From JAMXLO01 sp041487355 (GTDB taxonomy: Bacteria > Pseudomonadota > Alphaproteobacteria > Acetobacterales > Acetobacteraceae), in NCBI GenBank assembly GCA_041487355.1, contig JBGPND010000001.1, forward strand, positions 35,729 through 99,728: 64,000 nucleotides of DNA, read 5' to 3'. The notes beneath the pieces are model-generated. The model searched no databases. It was given only the letters and a program-made list of their open reading frames with translations, and was not told the origin of the DNA. The position numbers and the translations under genes were made by a program. This document shows, in pieces, positions 8,003 to 16,074 of the stretch (within the stretch, counting starts at the first letter, position 1; the number at the start of each line of letters is the position of its first letter).

Positions 8003-8830
8003 ATGCTGATTGTCGATGCGCAGGTGCATATCTGGGCCGCCGACCGGCCCGATCGGCCCTGGCCCTCATCCGGCCGCAGCGCGCCGCATCGCAGCGAGCC
8101 GTTCTCCGCCGATGACCTGCTGGCCGAGATGAACAGTGCCGGCGTTGACAGAGTCGTGATCGTGCCGCCGTCCTGGGAAGGCGACCGCAACGACCTGGCG
8201 CTGGAAGCGTGCCGGGAACATCCCGAGCGGTTCGCGATCATGGGCCGGCTCGATCCGGACCCTGCGAACGCGCCGATGCTGGCGAGCTGGCGCGCCCAGC
8301 CCGGCATGCTTGGCATGCGATTCACGCTGCGCCCCGAGCACAGTTGGGTCACCGATGGCTCGACCGACTGGCTGTGGCAGGGCGCCGAACGGCACGGCCT
8401 GCCGGTGATGATGTCCTGCCCTGGCATGCTCGAAGTCGTCGACCGGATTGCCGAGCGCTACCCGGGGCTCCGGCTGGTGGTCGACCACCTCGCTCTCGCT
8501 CGTGCGAAGGACGCGGCGGCCTTCGCCGACCTGCCGAATCTGCTGGCGCTGGCGAAGCGGCCGAACGTCGCCGCGAAGGCGTCCGCCCTGCCCTGCTATT
8601 CCTCGGAGAGCTATCCGTATCGCAACCTGCACCCCTACATCCGCCAGGTGTTCGATGCGTTCGGCCCGCGGCGTACCTTCTGGGGCACCGACCTCACCCG
8701 CCTGCCTTGCAGCTATCGCCAGGGGATCACGTTCTTCACCGAGGAGCTGCCGTTTCTCTCCGAGGCGGACAAGGAGTGGGTGATGGGGCGGGCGGTATGC
8801 GAGTGGCTTGGCTGGAAACTGCCTGCATAG
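8003..8830 (+). CDS. Amidohydrolase family 2 (metal-dependent hydrolase)
   Basis: A 275-residue TIM-barrel hydrolase of the amidohydrolase-2 family (PF04909 type). It opens MLIVDAQVHIW, where the usual HxH metal pair is replaced by QVH, as in several members. LRLVVDHLALAR and FWGTDLTRLP supply the later conserved His and Asp positions, and MGRLDPD is also typical. It likely hydrolyses or decarboxylates a small acidic or lactone substrate. It is followed nine bases later by an NMT1-like binding protein, and the two probably form an operon, which suggests a shared substrate. Confidence 0.85.
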   Translation: MLIVDAQVHIWAADRPDRPWPSSGRSAPHRSEPFSADDLLAEMNSAGVDRVVIVPPSWEGDRNDLALEACREHPERFAIMGRLDPDPANAPMLASWRAQPGMLGMRFTLRPEHSWVTDGSTDWLWQGAERHGLPVMMSCPGMLEVVDRIAERYPGLRLVVDHLALARAKDAAAFADLPNLLALAKRPNVAAKASALPCYSSESYPYRNLHPYIRQVFDAFGPRRTFWGTDLTRLPCSYRQGITFFTEELPFLSEADKEWVMGRAVCEWLGWKLPA

Positions 8831-8839
8831 GAGGACGTC

Positions 8840-9718
8840 GTGGCGAGATTTGTCATCGCACCACATATGCGGCTGCACGAGTGGGTCGCCGAGGAGAAGG
8901 GCTATTTCGCCGAAGCGGGGCTCGATTACGAATTCCGCGACGAGTTGTTCTCCGCGACCGGACGGCGTCATGACCTCGGCGACCGGGTCGGCGCCTACCA
9001 GACGTTCGAGAAGGGCCGCAGCTCCGACGTGAGCTGTGCCTGCCACTGGACGGTGAACGTCGCCGCCTCGGTCGGACACGGCAAGCTCTATGCCGACTGC
9101 TATTCGGTGGCGCCGGCGGGGATCTTCGTGCCGGCGGATTCCCCCGTCACGTCGCCCGAGCAGCTTGCGGGTGTGCCGATCTCGGTGGGCTATCAGTCGG
9201 GCAGCCACTACGCGACGATCCAGGCGCTCGAGCAGTACATGCCGCTCGCCGACATCAAGCTGTCATTCTTCGACGGGTTGCTGTTCCGGCGGATGGAGAA
9301 GCTGATCGACCGCGAGGTGCCGGCCGTGTCGCTGTTCAGCGGGCCGTACTACTTCGCCGAGCAGCTTGGCTTCCGCAAGGTGATCGACACGACGTTCATG
9401 ATGGCGTCGATGATCACGGGCGATCCGGACCTGGAGGATGTGCGCCACTATTTCGGAGCGCTGCGGCGCGCCCAGCGCGACATCGACTTGCGCCCGGAGC
9501 TCTATACGAAGCATTACCGGCACGAATTCCCCGAGCGTTTCCACGCGGTCATGGACACGCGGCGCTGGGGTCCGGGCGAGCGTCTGGTGTTCGAGCCTTA
9601 CACCAGGGAGGTGTTCGAGCAGGCGTTCAACTGGATCGCCGAACGCGAGATCTTTGCGCCGGGCCAGATGGGGACGGGACAATACGAGAGCGCCGTCCTG
9701 TCGTTGGCGGAAGGCTGA
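8840..9718 (+). CDS. NMT1/SsuA-like substrate-binding protein without signal peptide
   Basis: A 292-residue protein related to periplasmic ABC-transporter binding proteins of the NMT1/ThiY class: MRLHEWVAEEKGYFAEAGLD at the N-terminus, then TSPEQLAGVPISVGYQSGSH in the hinge region. The GTG start (8840, with GGAGG 5' of it) leads directly into the mature-like fold, so no signal peptide is visible. It may act in the cytoplasm as a ligand-binding or catalytic protein rather than as a transport component; no permease or ATPase gene is nearby. It lies nine bases behind an amidohydrolase gene. Confidence 0.8.
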   Translation: MARFVIAPHMRLHEWVAEEKGYFAEAGLDYEFRDELFSATGRRHDLGDRVGAYQTFEKGRSSDVSCACHWTVNVAASVGHGKLYADCYSVAPAGIFVPADSPVTSPEQLAGVPISVGYQSGSHYATIQALEQYMPLADIKLSFFDGLLFRRMEKLIDREVPAVSLFSGPYYFAEQLGFRKVIDTTFMMASMITGDPDLEDVRHYFGALRRAQRDIDLRPELYTKHYRHEFPERFHAVMDTRRWGPGERLVFEPYTREVFEQAFNWIAEREIFAPGQMGTGQYESAVLSLAEG

Positions 9719-9748
9719 TCGCCGCCAGACTGTCAGAGCGGCCGACCG

Positions 9749-9774
9749 ATCGCCGACGCCTCATGGTCGGCGAT
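9749..9774. terminator. Hairpin between convergent genes
   Basis: A perfect nine-base stem, ATCGCCGAC and GTCGGCGAT, around an eight-base loop lies in the 65-base gap between two convergent genes. No U-tract follows on either side, so this is a candidate bidirectional terminator of the GC-rich type rather than a proven one. Confidence 0.4.
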
Positions 9775-9783
9775 GGCGTAAGC

Positions 9784-10881
9784 TCATGATTGCGCGCCTC
9801 GCATTCCGGACTTCCCCGGTCGGCCCCGGACCAGGAAGCGTATGAGGCCGAACGCCGCCAGCAGCCACGACAGCCAGGCAAGCCAGAAGAAGCCGGCGGG
9901 AATCAGTTGCAGGAATGGCAGGCCGGCGGCGAGGCGGAACACTTCGGTCGACGCGGTGTACATGCCTAACGGAAACACCATCGACCACTGGCCCGGCTCG
10001 TAGCGCACTGGTTCGCGCCGCGCGATGTGCTTCCAGGCGAACAGGATCACCAGCAATGGAATCCAGAAGGTCGCGGTCGCCCAGAGGATCACGGTGATCG
10101 GACCCGCCACCTGGCGCAGCAGCGCGACATGGATGTCGAACTGCGGCAATTGCATCAGCCGCCCGCCCGCAAGCGTGGCGATCGCCACCGCGCCCATGTT
10201 GATCCACCACGGCCCCACCAGCTCGTCCACCGACATCGGCAGGAACACGAAGCGGTAGGTGATCAGCGCTACCAGCAGAACGTAAAACATCCCGCCCAGC
10301 AGAAAGGCAGCGAGGGACAGGAATATCAGCGGTCCCGGCGTGGCACTGAGAGGCGCCACGTAACTGCCCAGCACGGCGAGCGATTCCGTCGCCACCACCA
10401 CCAGCAGCCACCCTCCGTTCAGCCCGTACTGCACTGCCGGCTTCACCGGCTGGAGCGTGATCGCGGCAAGGAATGCGTAAAGCAGCACCGCCCAGAGGAT
10501 CGCGGCGAGGCCGAGCAGCCAGGGCAGCAGCCCCAGAGCAAGGCCGTAGACGCCACACTGACTGCCCAGCACGCCGGTGGCCGCGACCATGGTGAGGAAG
10601 CCCGCCCCCCGATCATGGCTGGCAAGCTCGGTCAGGACCGCGCGCGGAAAGCACGCGATGCGCGTCAACATCATCACCCACATCGCCGGGTACAGCGCGA
10701 CATTGACGATGCACAGCGTCCAGCCGATCGCATCGTGAGCCAACAGGCGAGCAGCGATCGAAACGATGCCGGTCGCCATGACGATTGCGAAGCCACCAGG
10801 GGCGAAGGTGCCAAGCCACTCCTCGAACTTCGCCATCCCGGCCGTCGTTTCACCGGCCGGAAATGCGCTTCGGCTGTTCAC
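9784..10881 (-). CDS. SLAC1 / TDT-family anion channel or transporter
   Basis: A 365-residue integral membrane protein with about ten hydrophobic helices. It opens with FAPGGFAIVMATGIVSIAAR, the family N-terminal motif, and later has PVRYEPGQWSMVFPLGMYT, characteristic of the TDT (tellurite-resistance/dicarboxylate) and SLAC1 group. A GTG start at 10881, with GAGGG upstream, fits better than the longer frame. The annotated family names vary; the substrate could be an anion such as C4-dicarboxylate or sulfite, and sequence alone does not decide. It is convergent with the NMT1-like gene and divergent from the mntH promoter. Confidence 0.85.
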   Translation of the reverse strand: MNSRSAFPAGETTAGMAKFEEWLGTFAPGGFAIVMATGIVSIAARLLAHDAIGWTLCIVNVALYPAMWVMMLTRIACFPRAVLTELASHDRGAGFLTMVAATGVLGSQCGVYGLALGLLPWLLGLAAILWAVLLYAFLAAITLQPVKPAVQYGLNGGWLLVVVATESLAVLGSYVAPLSATPGPLIFLSLAAFLLGGMFYVLLVALITYRFVFLPMSVDELVGPWWINMGAVAIATLAGGRLMQLPQFDIHVALLRQVAGPITVILWATATFWIPLLVILFAWKHIARREPVRYEPGQWSMVFPLGMYTASTEVFRLAAGLPFLQLIPAGFFWLAWLSWLLAAFGLIRFLVRGRPGKSGMRGAQS

Positions 10882-10946
10882 GCGGGTTCCCTCGCCACTC
10901 TGGCCACGATTCACACCGCCGCCACCCTGCCAACAATCCGCCGTCG

Positions 10947-10976
10947 TTGACAGAAGGCCAGGCGGACCTATCTAAT
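10947..10976 (+). promoter_or_regulatory. Predicted mntH promoter
   Basis: A consensus -35 TTGACA at 10947-10952 and a -10 TCTAAT (5 of 6 to consensus) at 10971-10976 are separated by 18 bases. The predicted transcription start, around 10983, falls inside the TGTAGCC palindrome that follows, and mntH begins at 11035. This is a prediction from motifs only. Confidence 0.6.
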
Positions 10977-10981
10977 GCGAT

Positions 10982-10997
10982 TGTAGCCAAGGCTACA
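10982..10997 (+). promoter_or_regulatory. MntR-like operator
   Basis: A 16-base dyad, TGTAGCCAAGGCTACA, with seven-base perfect arms around AA. It overlaps the predicted start of transcription and resembles manganese-responsive MntR boxes with TAGC...GCTA halves. The regulated gene is a manganese-type Nramp transporter followed by a DtxR/MntR-type regulator, which makes manganese repression the natural reading. Confidence 0.65.
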
Positions 10998-11034
10998 TTC
11001 TGTGGGACTGGGTTCATAGTATGGTCGTGGCTGC

Positions 11035-12348
11035 ATGAGCCAGAGCCTGGTGCAACGCGCAAGCCTGTCCGACCGGACGGTCGCGGCTGGCCGCGAGGTG
11101 CTGGCCGGCCGCCGGCGCGGCATGCGGGCCTTCCTGCCGTTCGCCGGCCCCGCCGTGATCGCCTCGATCGCCTACATGGACCCCGGCAACTTCGCCACCA
11201 ACATCCAGGGCGGCGCGCAGTTCGGCTACCTGCTGCTCTGGGTCGTGGTGCTGGCCAACCTGGTCGCCATGCTGTTCCAGGCGCTCTCGGCCAAGCTCGG
11301 CATCGTCACCGGCCAAAGCCTGGCACAGCTTTGCCGGACGCATTTCCCCCGCCCCCTGGTCTACGCCATGTGGGTTGCGAGCGAGGTGGCGGCGATGGCG
11401 ACCGACCTCGCCGAATCGCTCGGCGCCGCCATCGGCTTGAGCCTGCTGTTCGGCCTGCCGCTGCTGACCGGCCTGCTGATCACCTTCGCCGCGACCTACA
11501 TCATGCTGCTGCTGCAGGGACGCGGCTTCCGGCCGATCGAGATGCTGATCGCGGCGTTCATCGGCGTGATCGCCGTCTGCTACCTGGTCGAACTGTTCGT
11601 CGCCCCGCCCGACTGGGGCGCCTTCGCCTTCCACGCCGTGGTGCCCGGGCTCGCCGGGCCGGAAAGCGTCACGCTGGCGGTCGGCATCATCGGCGCGACC
11701 GTGATGCCGCACGCGATCTATCTGCATTCCAGCCTGACCCAGGGCCGCGTGCCAGCCCGCAACGACGCGGATCGCCGGCGAATCATCGGCTACTCCAACC
11801 GCGAGGTGCTGTTCGCCCTCGGCATCGCCGGACTGGTGAACATGGCCATGCTGGCGATGGCCGCCTCGGTGTTCCACGAGGGCCACGCCGAGGTGGCGGC
11901 GATCGAGACGGCGTATCATACGCTGGTACCGCTGCTCGGCCTCGGCGCCGCGGCGGTGTTCATGGCCTCGCTGCTGGCCTCGGGCCTGTCCAGTTCGGTG
12001 GTCGGCACGATGGCCGGCCAGGTGATCATGCAGGACTTCGTGCATTTCCGCATTCCGCTCTGGTTCCGCCGCCTGGCGACCATGGTGCCGGCCGTCGTCG
12101 TGGTGGGCATGGGCGTGGATTCGACCCAGGCGCTGGTGCTGAGCCAGGTGGTGCTGAGCCTCATCCTCCCCGTGCCGATGATCGCCCTGCTCGTGCTCTC
12201 CGGTCGGCGTGATGTGATGGGACCGTTCGCCAACCGGCGTGCCATGCAGGTAGTCGCTGTGGTTGCGGCCACGGTGGTGCTCGCCCTGAACCTGCTTCTG
12301 CTCTTGCAGACAGCCGGCATAGAGGTGTCTTTTCTCGGCTCCAACTGA
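11035..12348 (+). CDS. mntH: Nramp-family Mn(II)/divalent metal transporter
   Basis: MntH imports Mn(II) with protons across the inner membrane. The 437-residue protein has eleven predicted helices. Helix 1 carries MDPGNFATNIQGGAQFGY (from about residue 44), with the DPGN metal-site residues, and helix 6 carries MPHAIYLHSS, both diagnostic of Nramp. It sits behind a dyad typical of MntR boxes and is followed 19 bases later by a MntR-type regulator, so repression by Mn seems likely. The ATG start has a weak ribosome-binding site, and MRAFLPF (11125 region) would be a shorter alternative. Confidence 0.94.
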   Translation: MSQSLVQRASLSDRTVAAGREVLAGRRRGMRAFLPFAGPAVIASIAYMDPGNFATNIQGGAQFGYLLLWVVVLANLVAMLFQALSAKLGIVTGQSLAQLCRTHFPRPLVYAMWVASEVAAMATDLAESLGAAIGLSLLFGLPLLTGLLITFAATYIMLLLQGRGFRPIEMLIAAFIGVIAVCYLVELFVAPPDWGAFAFHAVVPGLAGPESVTLAVGIIGATVMPHAIYLHSSLTQGRVPARNDADRRRIIGYSNREVLFALGIAGLVNMAMLAMAASVFHEGHAEVAAIETAYHTLVPLLGLGAAAVFMASLLASGLSSSVVGTMAGQVIMQDFVHFRIPLWFRRLATMVPAVVVVGMGVDSTQALVLSQVVLSLILPVPMIALLVLSGRRDVMGPFANRRAMQVVAVVAATVVLALNLLLLLQTAGIEVSFLGSN

Positions 12349-12367
12349 CGGCGTCACAGGAGTCGCC

Positions 12368-12820
12368 TTGGCAAGCCCGGGGCCGAGCACACGGCGTGCC
12401 AACCTGCCAGCCGAGCCAACCCAGGCGCGGCGGTTCGGCAAGGCGCGCACCGCGCAGTCCGGCGCCCTGTCCGAGGACTATGTCGAGCTGATCTCCGACC
12501 TGCTGGCTAGCGGTGGCGAGGCGCGTCCCACCGACATCGCGCGCCGCCTCGGGGTCTCGCATGCCACCGCGATCAAGACGATCGGCCGCCTGAAGCGCGA
12601 GGGGCTGACGATGGCCAAGCCATACCGCGGCGTATTCCTCACCGAGGCGGGAGAACGGCTCGCCGAGCGGGTGCGGACCCGGCACAGGTTGGTGGTAGAC
12701 CTGCTGCTGGCCGTCGGTGTTCCGGCCGAGGCGGCCGAACAGGACGCCGAGGGCATCGAACACCATGTGTCCGATGCCAGTCTGGCCGCGTTCGGGCGGT
12801 TCCTCCGCCGCCGGGCCTGA
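12368..12820 (+). CDS. mntR: Manganese-responsive DtxR/MntR-family regulator
   Basis: A 150-residue DtxR-type repressor using a TTG start with CAGGAG ahead of it. The helix-turn-helix is RPTDIARRLGVSHATAIKTI (about residues 53-72), followed by GLTMAKPYRGVFLTEAGERL and the metal-site region HRLVVDLLLAVGVP and GIEHHVSDASL, with Glu-His-His ligands typical of MntR. The C-terminal SH3-like domain of iron-type DtxR is missing, which also argues for MntR. It directly follows mntH and probably represses the shared operon. Confidence 0.9.
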   Translation: MASPGPSTRRANLPAEPTQARRFGKARTAQSGALSEDYVELISDLLASGGEARPTDIARRLGVSHATAIKTIGRLKREGLTMAKPYRGVFLTEAGERLAERVRTRHRLVVDLLLAVGVPAEAAEQDAEGIEHHVSDASLAAFGRFLRRRA

Positions 12821-12834
12821 CGCGGTGGCCGACT

Positions 12835-14091
12835 CTACCGAAGCATGGATCTGGCGCCGCTGAGCAGCATGATGCTTCCTGCGAGCTCCAGCACGATGCA
12901 CAGGATCAGGGCCGCGGCGTAACCGCCGGTGATGTCGTACGCCACCGCAAGCAGGGTCGGGCCGAACGCCATCATTGCCTGCCCGACCATCGAGTTGAGG
13001 CCGACCACCAGGCCAAAGGACCGGGCGGCGAATTCCCGCTGGATGATCAGCGACGGCAGCGTGATGACATTGCCGACCGACAGACCGAACACGATGCTGC
13101 CGGCATAGAGCGCGGTCCGCTCGTCGGGCAGCGCCAGCATCAGCCCCAGCGCGGCGGCCTGACTTGCGAAGCTGGCTGCCGAGGCGAGGCGCTGGTTCAA
13201 CCGGTCGATCACGCCGGCCAGTGCCAGCCGCCCCACCGTGGCGGCGATGGCGGTGCTCGCGATGGCCATGCCCGCGCCCTGGTTGCCCAGATGCGGCAGC
13301 AGGAATGCCACCTGGTGCACGATGAAGCCGACCTGCGCCGCCAGCGCCAGCGCGAACGGCAGCGATATCAGCCAGAAACGCAGGTTGCGCAGTATCTGCG
13401 ACGGGCTCGTCAGCAATGGCAGTTTGGCCGCGTCATGGGTGGCGTCCATGTGGAACGGCATGTTCGAGGGCAAGCCACCGGCCGGCGGGCGCCCGACGCC
13501 TGCCAGCACCACCGGCAGCAGCACCGCCAGCGCGGCCAGCACGAGAACCGGCACGGCCTGCTCGAGGCCCATGCCGTGGCCGAACCGCACCAGCAACGGC
13601 GCGATGACGAACCCCCCCGTGCTGGCACCGTTCAATGCCAGGCTGATCGCCATTCCCCGCCGTCGATCGAACCAGTTGGCAAGCGTCGTCGCGATCGCCG
13701 TTGTCGTGGTGCAGGCCCAGCCGGCTGCCATGACCAGGCTGCAGGCGTAGAGCTGCCAGGGAACCTGCGCCCGGCTGAGCCCGATAACGCCGGCACCCAG
13801 GATCACGGCGCCGGCCGCGAGCACGATGCGCGGGCCGGCAAACGCGATCACCCGGTGAACCGATGTCAGCAGGAATGCGCCGGCGAGGTAGTAGACCGTC
13901 GTCGCCGACGCGATCAGTGAGGCCGGCCAGCCATGGGTCTGCCGCAATTCGGCCAGGTAGACCGACTGGCCGTAGAAGCCAAATCCCCAGGCGAAGGTGG
14001 CCGCGCAGAAGCAGGCCAGCACGACCGGCCAGCCCTCGCGGAACTCGCTCGACTGCGCCGCCGAGCGGGGCGATGCGGCGGCGCTGCTCAT
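12835..14091 (-). CDS. MFS transporter
   Basis: A 418-residue transporter with about twelve helices. The start is the ATG at 14091; the frame extends far upstream but shows no membrane or other conserved sequence there. It has the loop motif WFDRRRGMAISLALNGASTG after helix 4 and a second-half DRLNQRL that match the MFS fold (monocarboxylate/OFA-like). It is divergent from a LysR gene at 14261, a common arrangement where the LysR protein controls the transporter. Substrate unknown. Confidence 0.85.
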   Translation of the reverse strand: MSSAAASPRSAAQSSEFREGWPVVLACFCAATFAWGFGFYGQSVYLAELRQTHGWPASLIASATTVYYLAGAFLLTSVHRVIAFAGPRIVLAAGAVILGAGVIGLSRAQVPWQLYACSLVMAAGWACTTTTAIATTLANWFDRRRGMAISLALNGASTGGFVIAPLLVRFGHGMGLEQAVPVLVLAALAVLLPVVLAGVGRPPAGGLPSNMPFHMDATHDAAKLPLLTSPSQILRNLRFWLISLPFALALAAQVGFIVHQVAFLLPHLGNQGAGMAIASTAIAATVGRLALAGVIDRLNQRLASAASFASQAAALGLMLALPDERTALYAGSIVFGLSVGNVITLPSLIIQREFAARSFGLVVGLNSMVGQAMMAFGPTLLAVAYDITGGYAAALILCIVLELAGSIMLLSGARSMLR

Positions 14092-14260
14092 GGCGCCGGC
14101 TTCTGCCGTGCGACGCCGGTATCGTGCAGTGTGGCCATCGTCGCACCGCTCCTCTTGGCGTGCAGGAAATCTGCACTTGCCGGGGCACCGTGCGGCGCGC
14201 CCGGCATCGGCACAAACGATTCTTCCTGGCAGGTCCGATTGAGAAATTCTATCCTGAGCC

Positions 14261-15205
14261 ATGCCCAGCCTGCCGCCCCTGAACGCCTTGCGCGCCTTCG
14301 AGGCAACCGCCCGGCATCTCAGCATGAAGGAGGCTGCCGCCGAGCTGGCCGTCACGCCCGGTGCGGTCAGCCAGCTCGTGCGTGGACTGGAGGAGCGCCT
14401 CGGTACGAAGCTGTTCCGCCGTGCCAATCGCTCGCTCACGCTGAGCGAGGCTGGGCAGGCCTATTTCGTGCCGATCCGGCACGCGTTCCGCCAGATCGGC
14501 GAGGCGACGCGGCGCCTCCAGGCAATGCCGCAGGCCGGCATGCTCACCGTCAGCGCGCCGCCTGCCTTCGCGGCCTCCTGGCTGGTGCCACGGCTCGGCC
14601 GGTTCTCCGCTCGCCACCCGGACATCGAGCTGAGCATCGCCACGACCCGCAGGCTGGCGAATTTCTCCGCCGATGGCGTTGACGTGGCGATCCGCCACGG
14701 GCTCGGTCGTTACCCGGGGCTGCACTGCGACCGCATCGCCACGATCGCCATGATCCCGGTGTGCGGTCCCGGCTTCCTTGCGGCGCTCGCGCATCGCAGA
14801 CCGCAGCTTCCGGCTGATCTGCTCGGCCTGAAGCTGCTGCAGGATACCGAGCGGCAGGACTGGGCGCTGTGGTTCCAGGCGCAGGGCGTCGTCGACATCA
14901 CCCATGCGGCGCTCAGCGGCATCAGCTTTGATGACCAGATGCTACTGATGCGTGCCGCGGCGTCCGACCAGGGGATCGCGCTCGTCACCGAGACACTGGC
15001 GCGTCCGGAGCTGGAGCGCGGCAGTCTGGTGCGTGTTCTCGACGTCGCCTGGCCGCAGGAGTTCGCCTACTGGCTGGTGTGTCCGCGCGCCACCGCCGAT
15101 CAGCCGAAGATCGTCGCCTTCCGCGACTGGCTGCTTGAGGAAGGCCGGCGGATCACTGCGAGCGCGCATCCAGCCAGGCGAGCAACGCCGGGCCGAAGGC
15201 CTTGA
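14261..15205 (+). CDS. LysR-family regulator (GcvA-like)
   Basis: A 314-residue LysR regulator. The N-terminal helix-turn-helix is LPPLNALRAFEATARHLSMK (residues 4-23) with ELAVTPGAVSQLVRGLEERL after it, the GcvA-like form of the family. The effector domain begins near residue 90 (LTVSAPPAFAASWLVPRLGR). It is transcribed away from the MFS gene at 14091 and likely regulates it. Its 3' end overlaps the DUF3445 gene on the other strand by 53 bases, an unusually long convergent overlap. Confidence 0.9.
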   Translation: MPSLPPLNALRAFEATARHLSMKEAAAELAVTPGAVSQLVRGLEERLGTKLFRRANRSLTLSEAGQAYFVPIRHAFRQIGEATRRLQAMPQAGMLTVSAPPAFAASWLVPRLGRFSARHPDIELSIATTRRLANFSADGVDVAIRHGLGRYPGLHCDRIATIAMIPVCGPGFLAALAHRRPQLPADLLGLKLLQDTERQDWALWFQAQGVVDITHAALSGISFDDQMLLMRAAASDQGIALVTETLARPELERGSLVRVLDVAWPQEFAYWLVCPRATADQPKIVAFRDWLLEEGRRITASAHPARRATPGRRP

Positions 15206-16070
15206 GGCTCTTGTAGTGCACGGTCGCTTCCGGCAACGCCCGCACCGCTTCGGCAAGCCGCGCAGCGATGGCCGGCTTCGTGATGGCCGAGGCCAGCTTA
15301 TAGCTGTGCACGCGGATGCCGAACAGGACGGCGTTTGTCCGAGGCAGGCGCGTCAAGGTCTGCCGCTCGACGCGGAGATAGAGTGTGTTGCCGGCGTTAT
15401 CCGGAGTGATCGCTGTGTTCGTTGCCTCGCGCCACTTGCCGGTGGGCTGGTACATCGTCGGATCGTCCAGCACGGACCAGTTGAGCCGCGATGCGATGTG
15501 GCTCGGCTTGACCTTCGTCATGAAACGATCGACCGGTGTTGCGAGGCGTTCGGCGTAGAACGGCACCGGGCCATGCACCGCCGCGAGCGGGCGGCCCAGT
15601 TTCTCGTGCAGGCGCCAGCGGCTGGGGAAGCACAGGACGGCCGCGGTAAAGCGTGGCGGAGCGCCTGCGTCGGTCTGGATGATGCAGAGATCCTCCTGCA
15701 CGAGGCGACCGGCGAGTTCCAGCGGATGGCACGGCGGCGCGGCGAGGTTCCATGTCTCATCGGTCAGCCGATTGGCCAGCGTGTTGCCATCCAGGCTGAA
15801 CCAGTCGGGAAACTGCGTGGTCAGATAAGCCACAAGACGCTGCAGCACCTCGCGGCTAGTGTCCTCGGCCTCCGGCAGCACGGCGAACACGTCGTCATGC
15901 CGCTCGGCCAGCAGCCTGCAACGCTCCGCCATTTCCTCCGTGTAGCGCGCATCGAGTTCGATCCATTCCGCCTCGGGCACCGTGACCAGGCTCATCGCCA
16001 TGCGGTAAGGCCCGGTTTCGAACGGCAGATGGACCGCTTCCGGTGAAGGCTGCCGCATCGCGGTTGCCAC
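15153..16070 (-). CDS. DUF3445 / heme-dependent oxidative N-demethylase-like protein
   Basis: A 305-residue DUF3445 protein, recognised by the block FPSRWRLHEKLGRPLAAVHG (about residues 148-167) followed by VPFYAERLATPVDRFM and RVERQTLTRLPRTNAVLFGI. Characterised members are heme-containing oxidative N-demethylases (HdmA group) acting with reductase and ferredoxin partners; none of those partners is adjacent here. Only four bases separate it from the CoA-transferase gene that precedes it on the same strand, so the two are probably co-transcribed. Confidence 0.85.
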   Translation of the reverse strand: MATAMRQPSPEAVHLPFETGPYRMAMSLVTVPEAEWIELDARYTEEMAERCRLLAERHDDVFAVLPEAEDTSREVLQRLVAYLTTQFPDWFSLDGNTLANRLTDETWNLAAPPCHPLELAGRLVQEDLCIIQTDAGAPPRFTAAVLCFPSRWRLHEKLGRPLAAVHGPVPFYAERLATPVDRFMTKVKPSHIASRLNWSVLDDPTMYQPTGKWREATNTAITPDNAGNTLYLRVERQTLTRLPRTNAVLFGIRVHSYKLASAITKPAIAARLAEAVRALPEATVHYKSLKAFGPALLAWLDARSQ

Positions 16071-16074
16071 GCGG

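Noticed and set aside
9784..10881. Tellurite-resistance gene
   Set aside because: The family name comes from one member. The sequence supports only a SLAC1/TDT-type anion transporter; no other tellurite-resistance genes are present.
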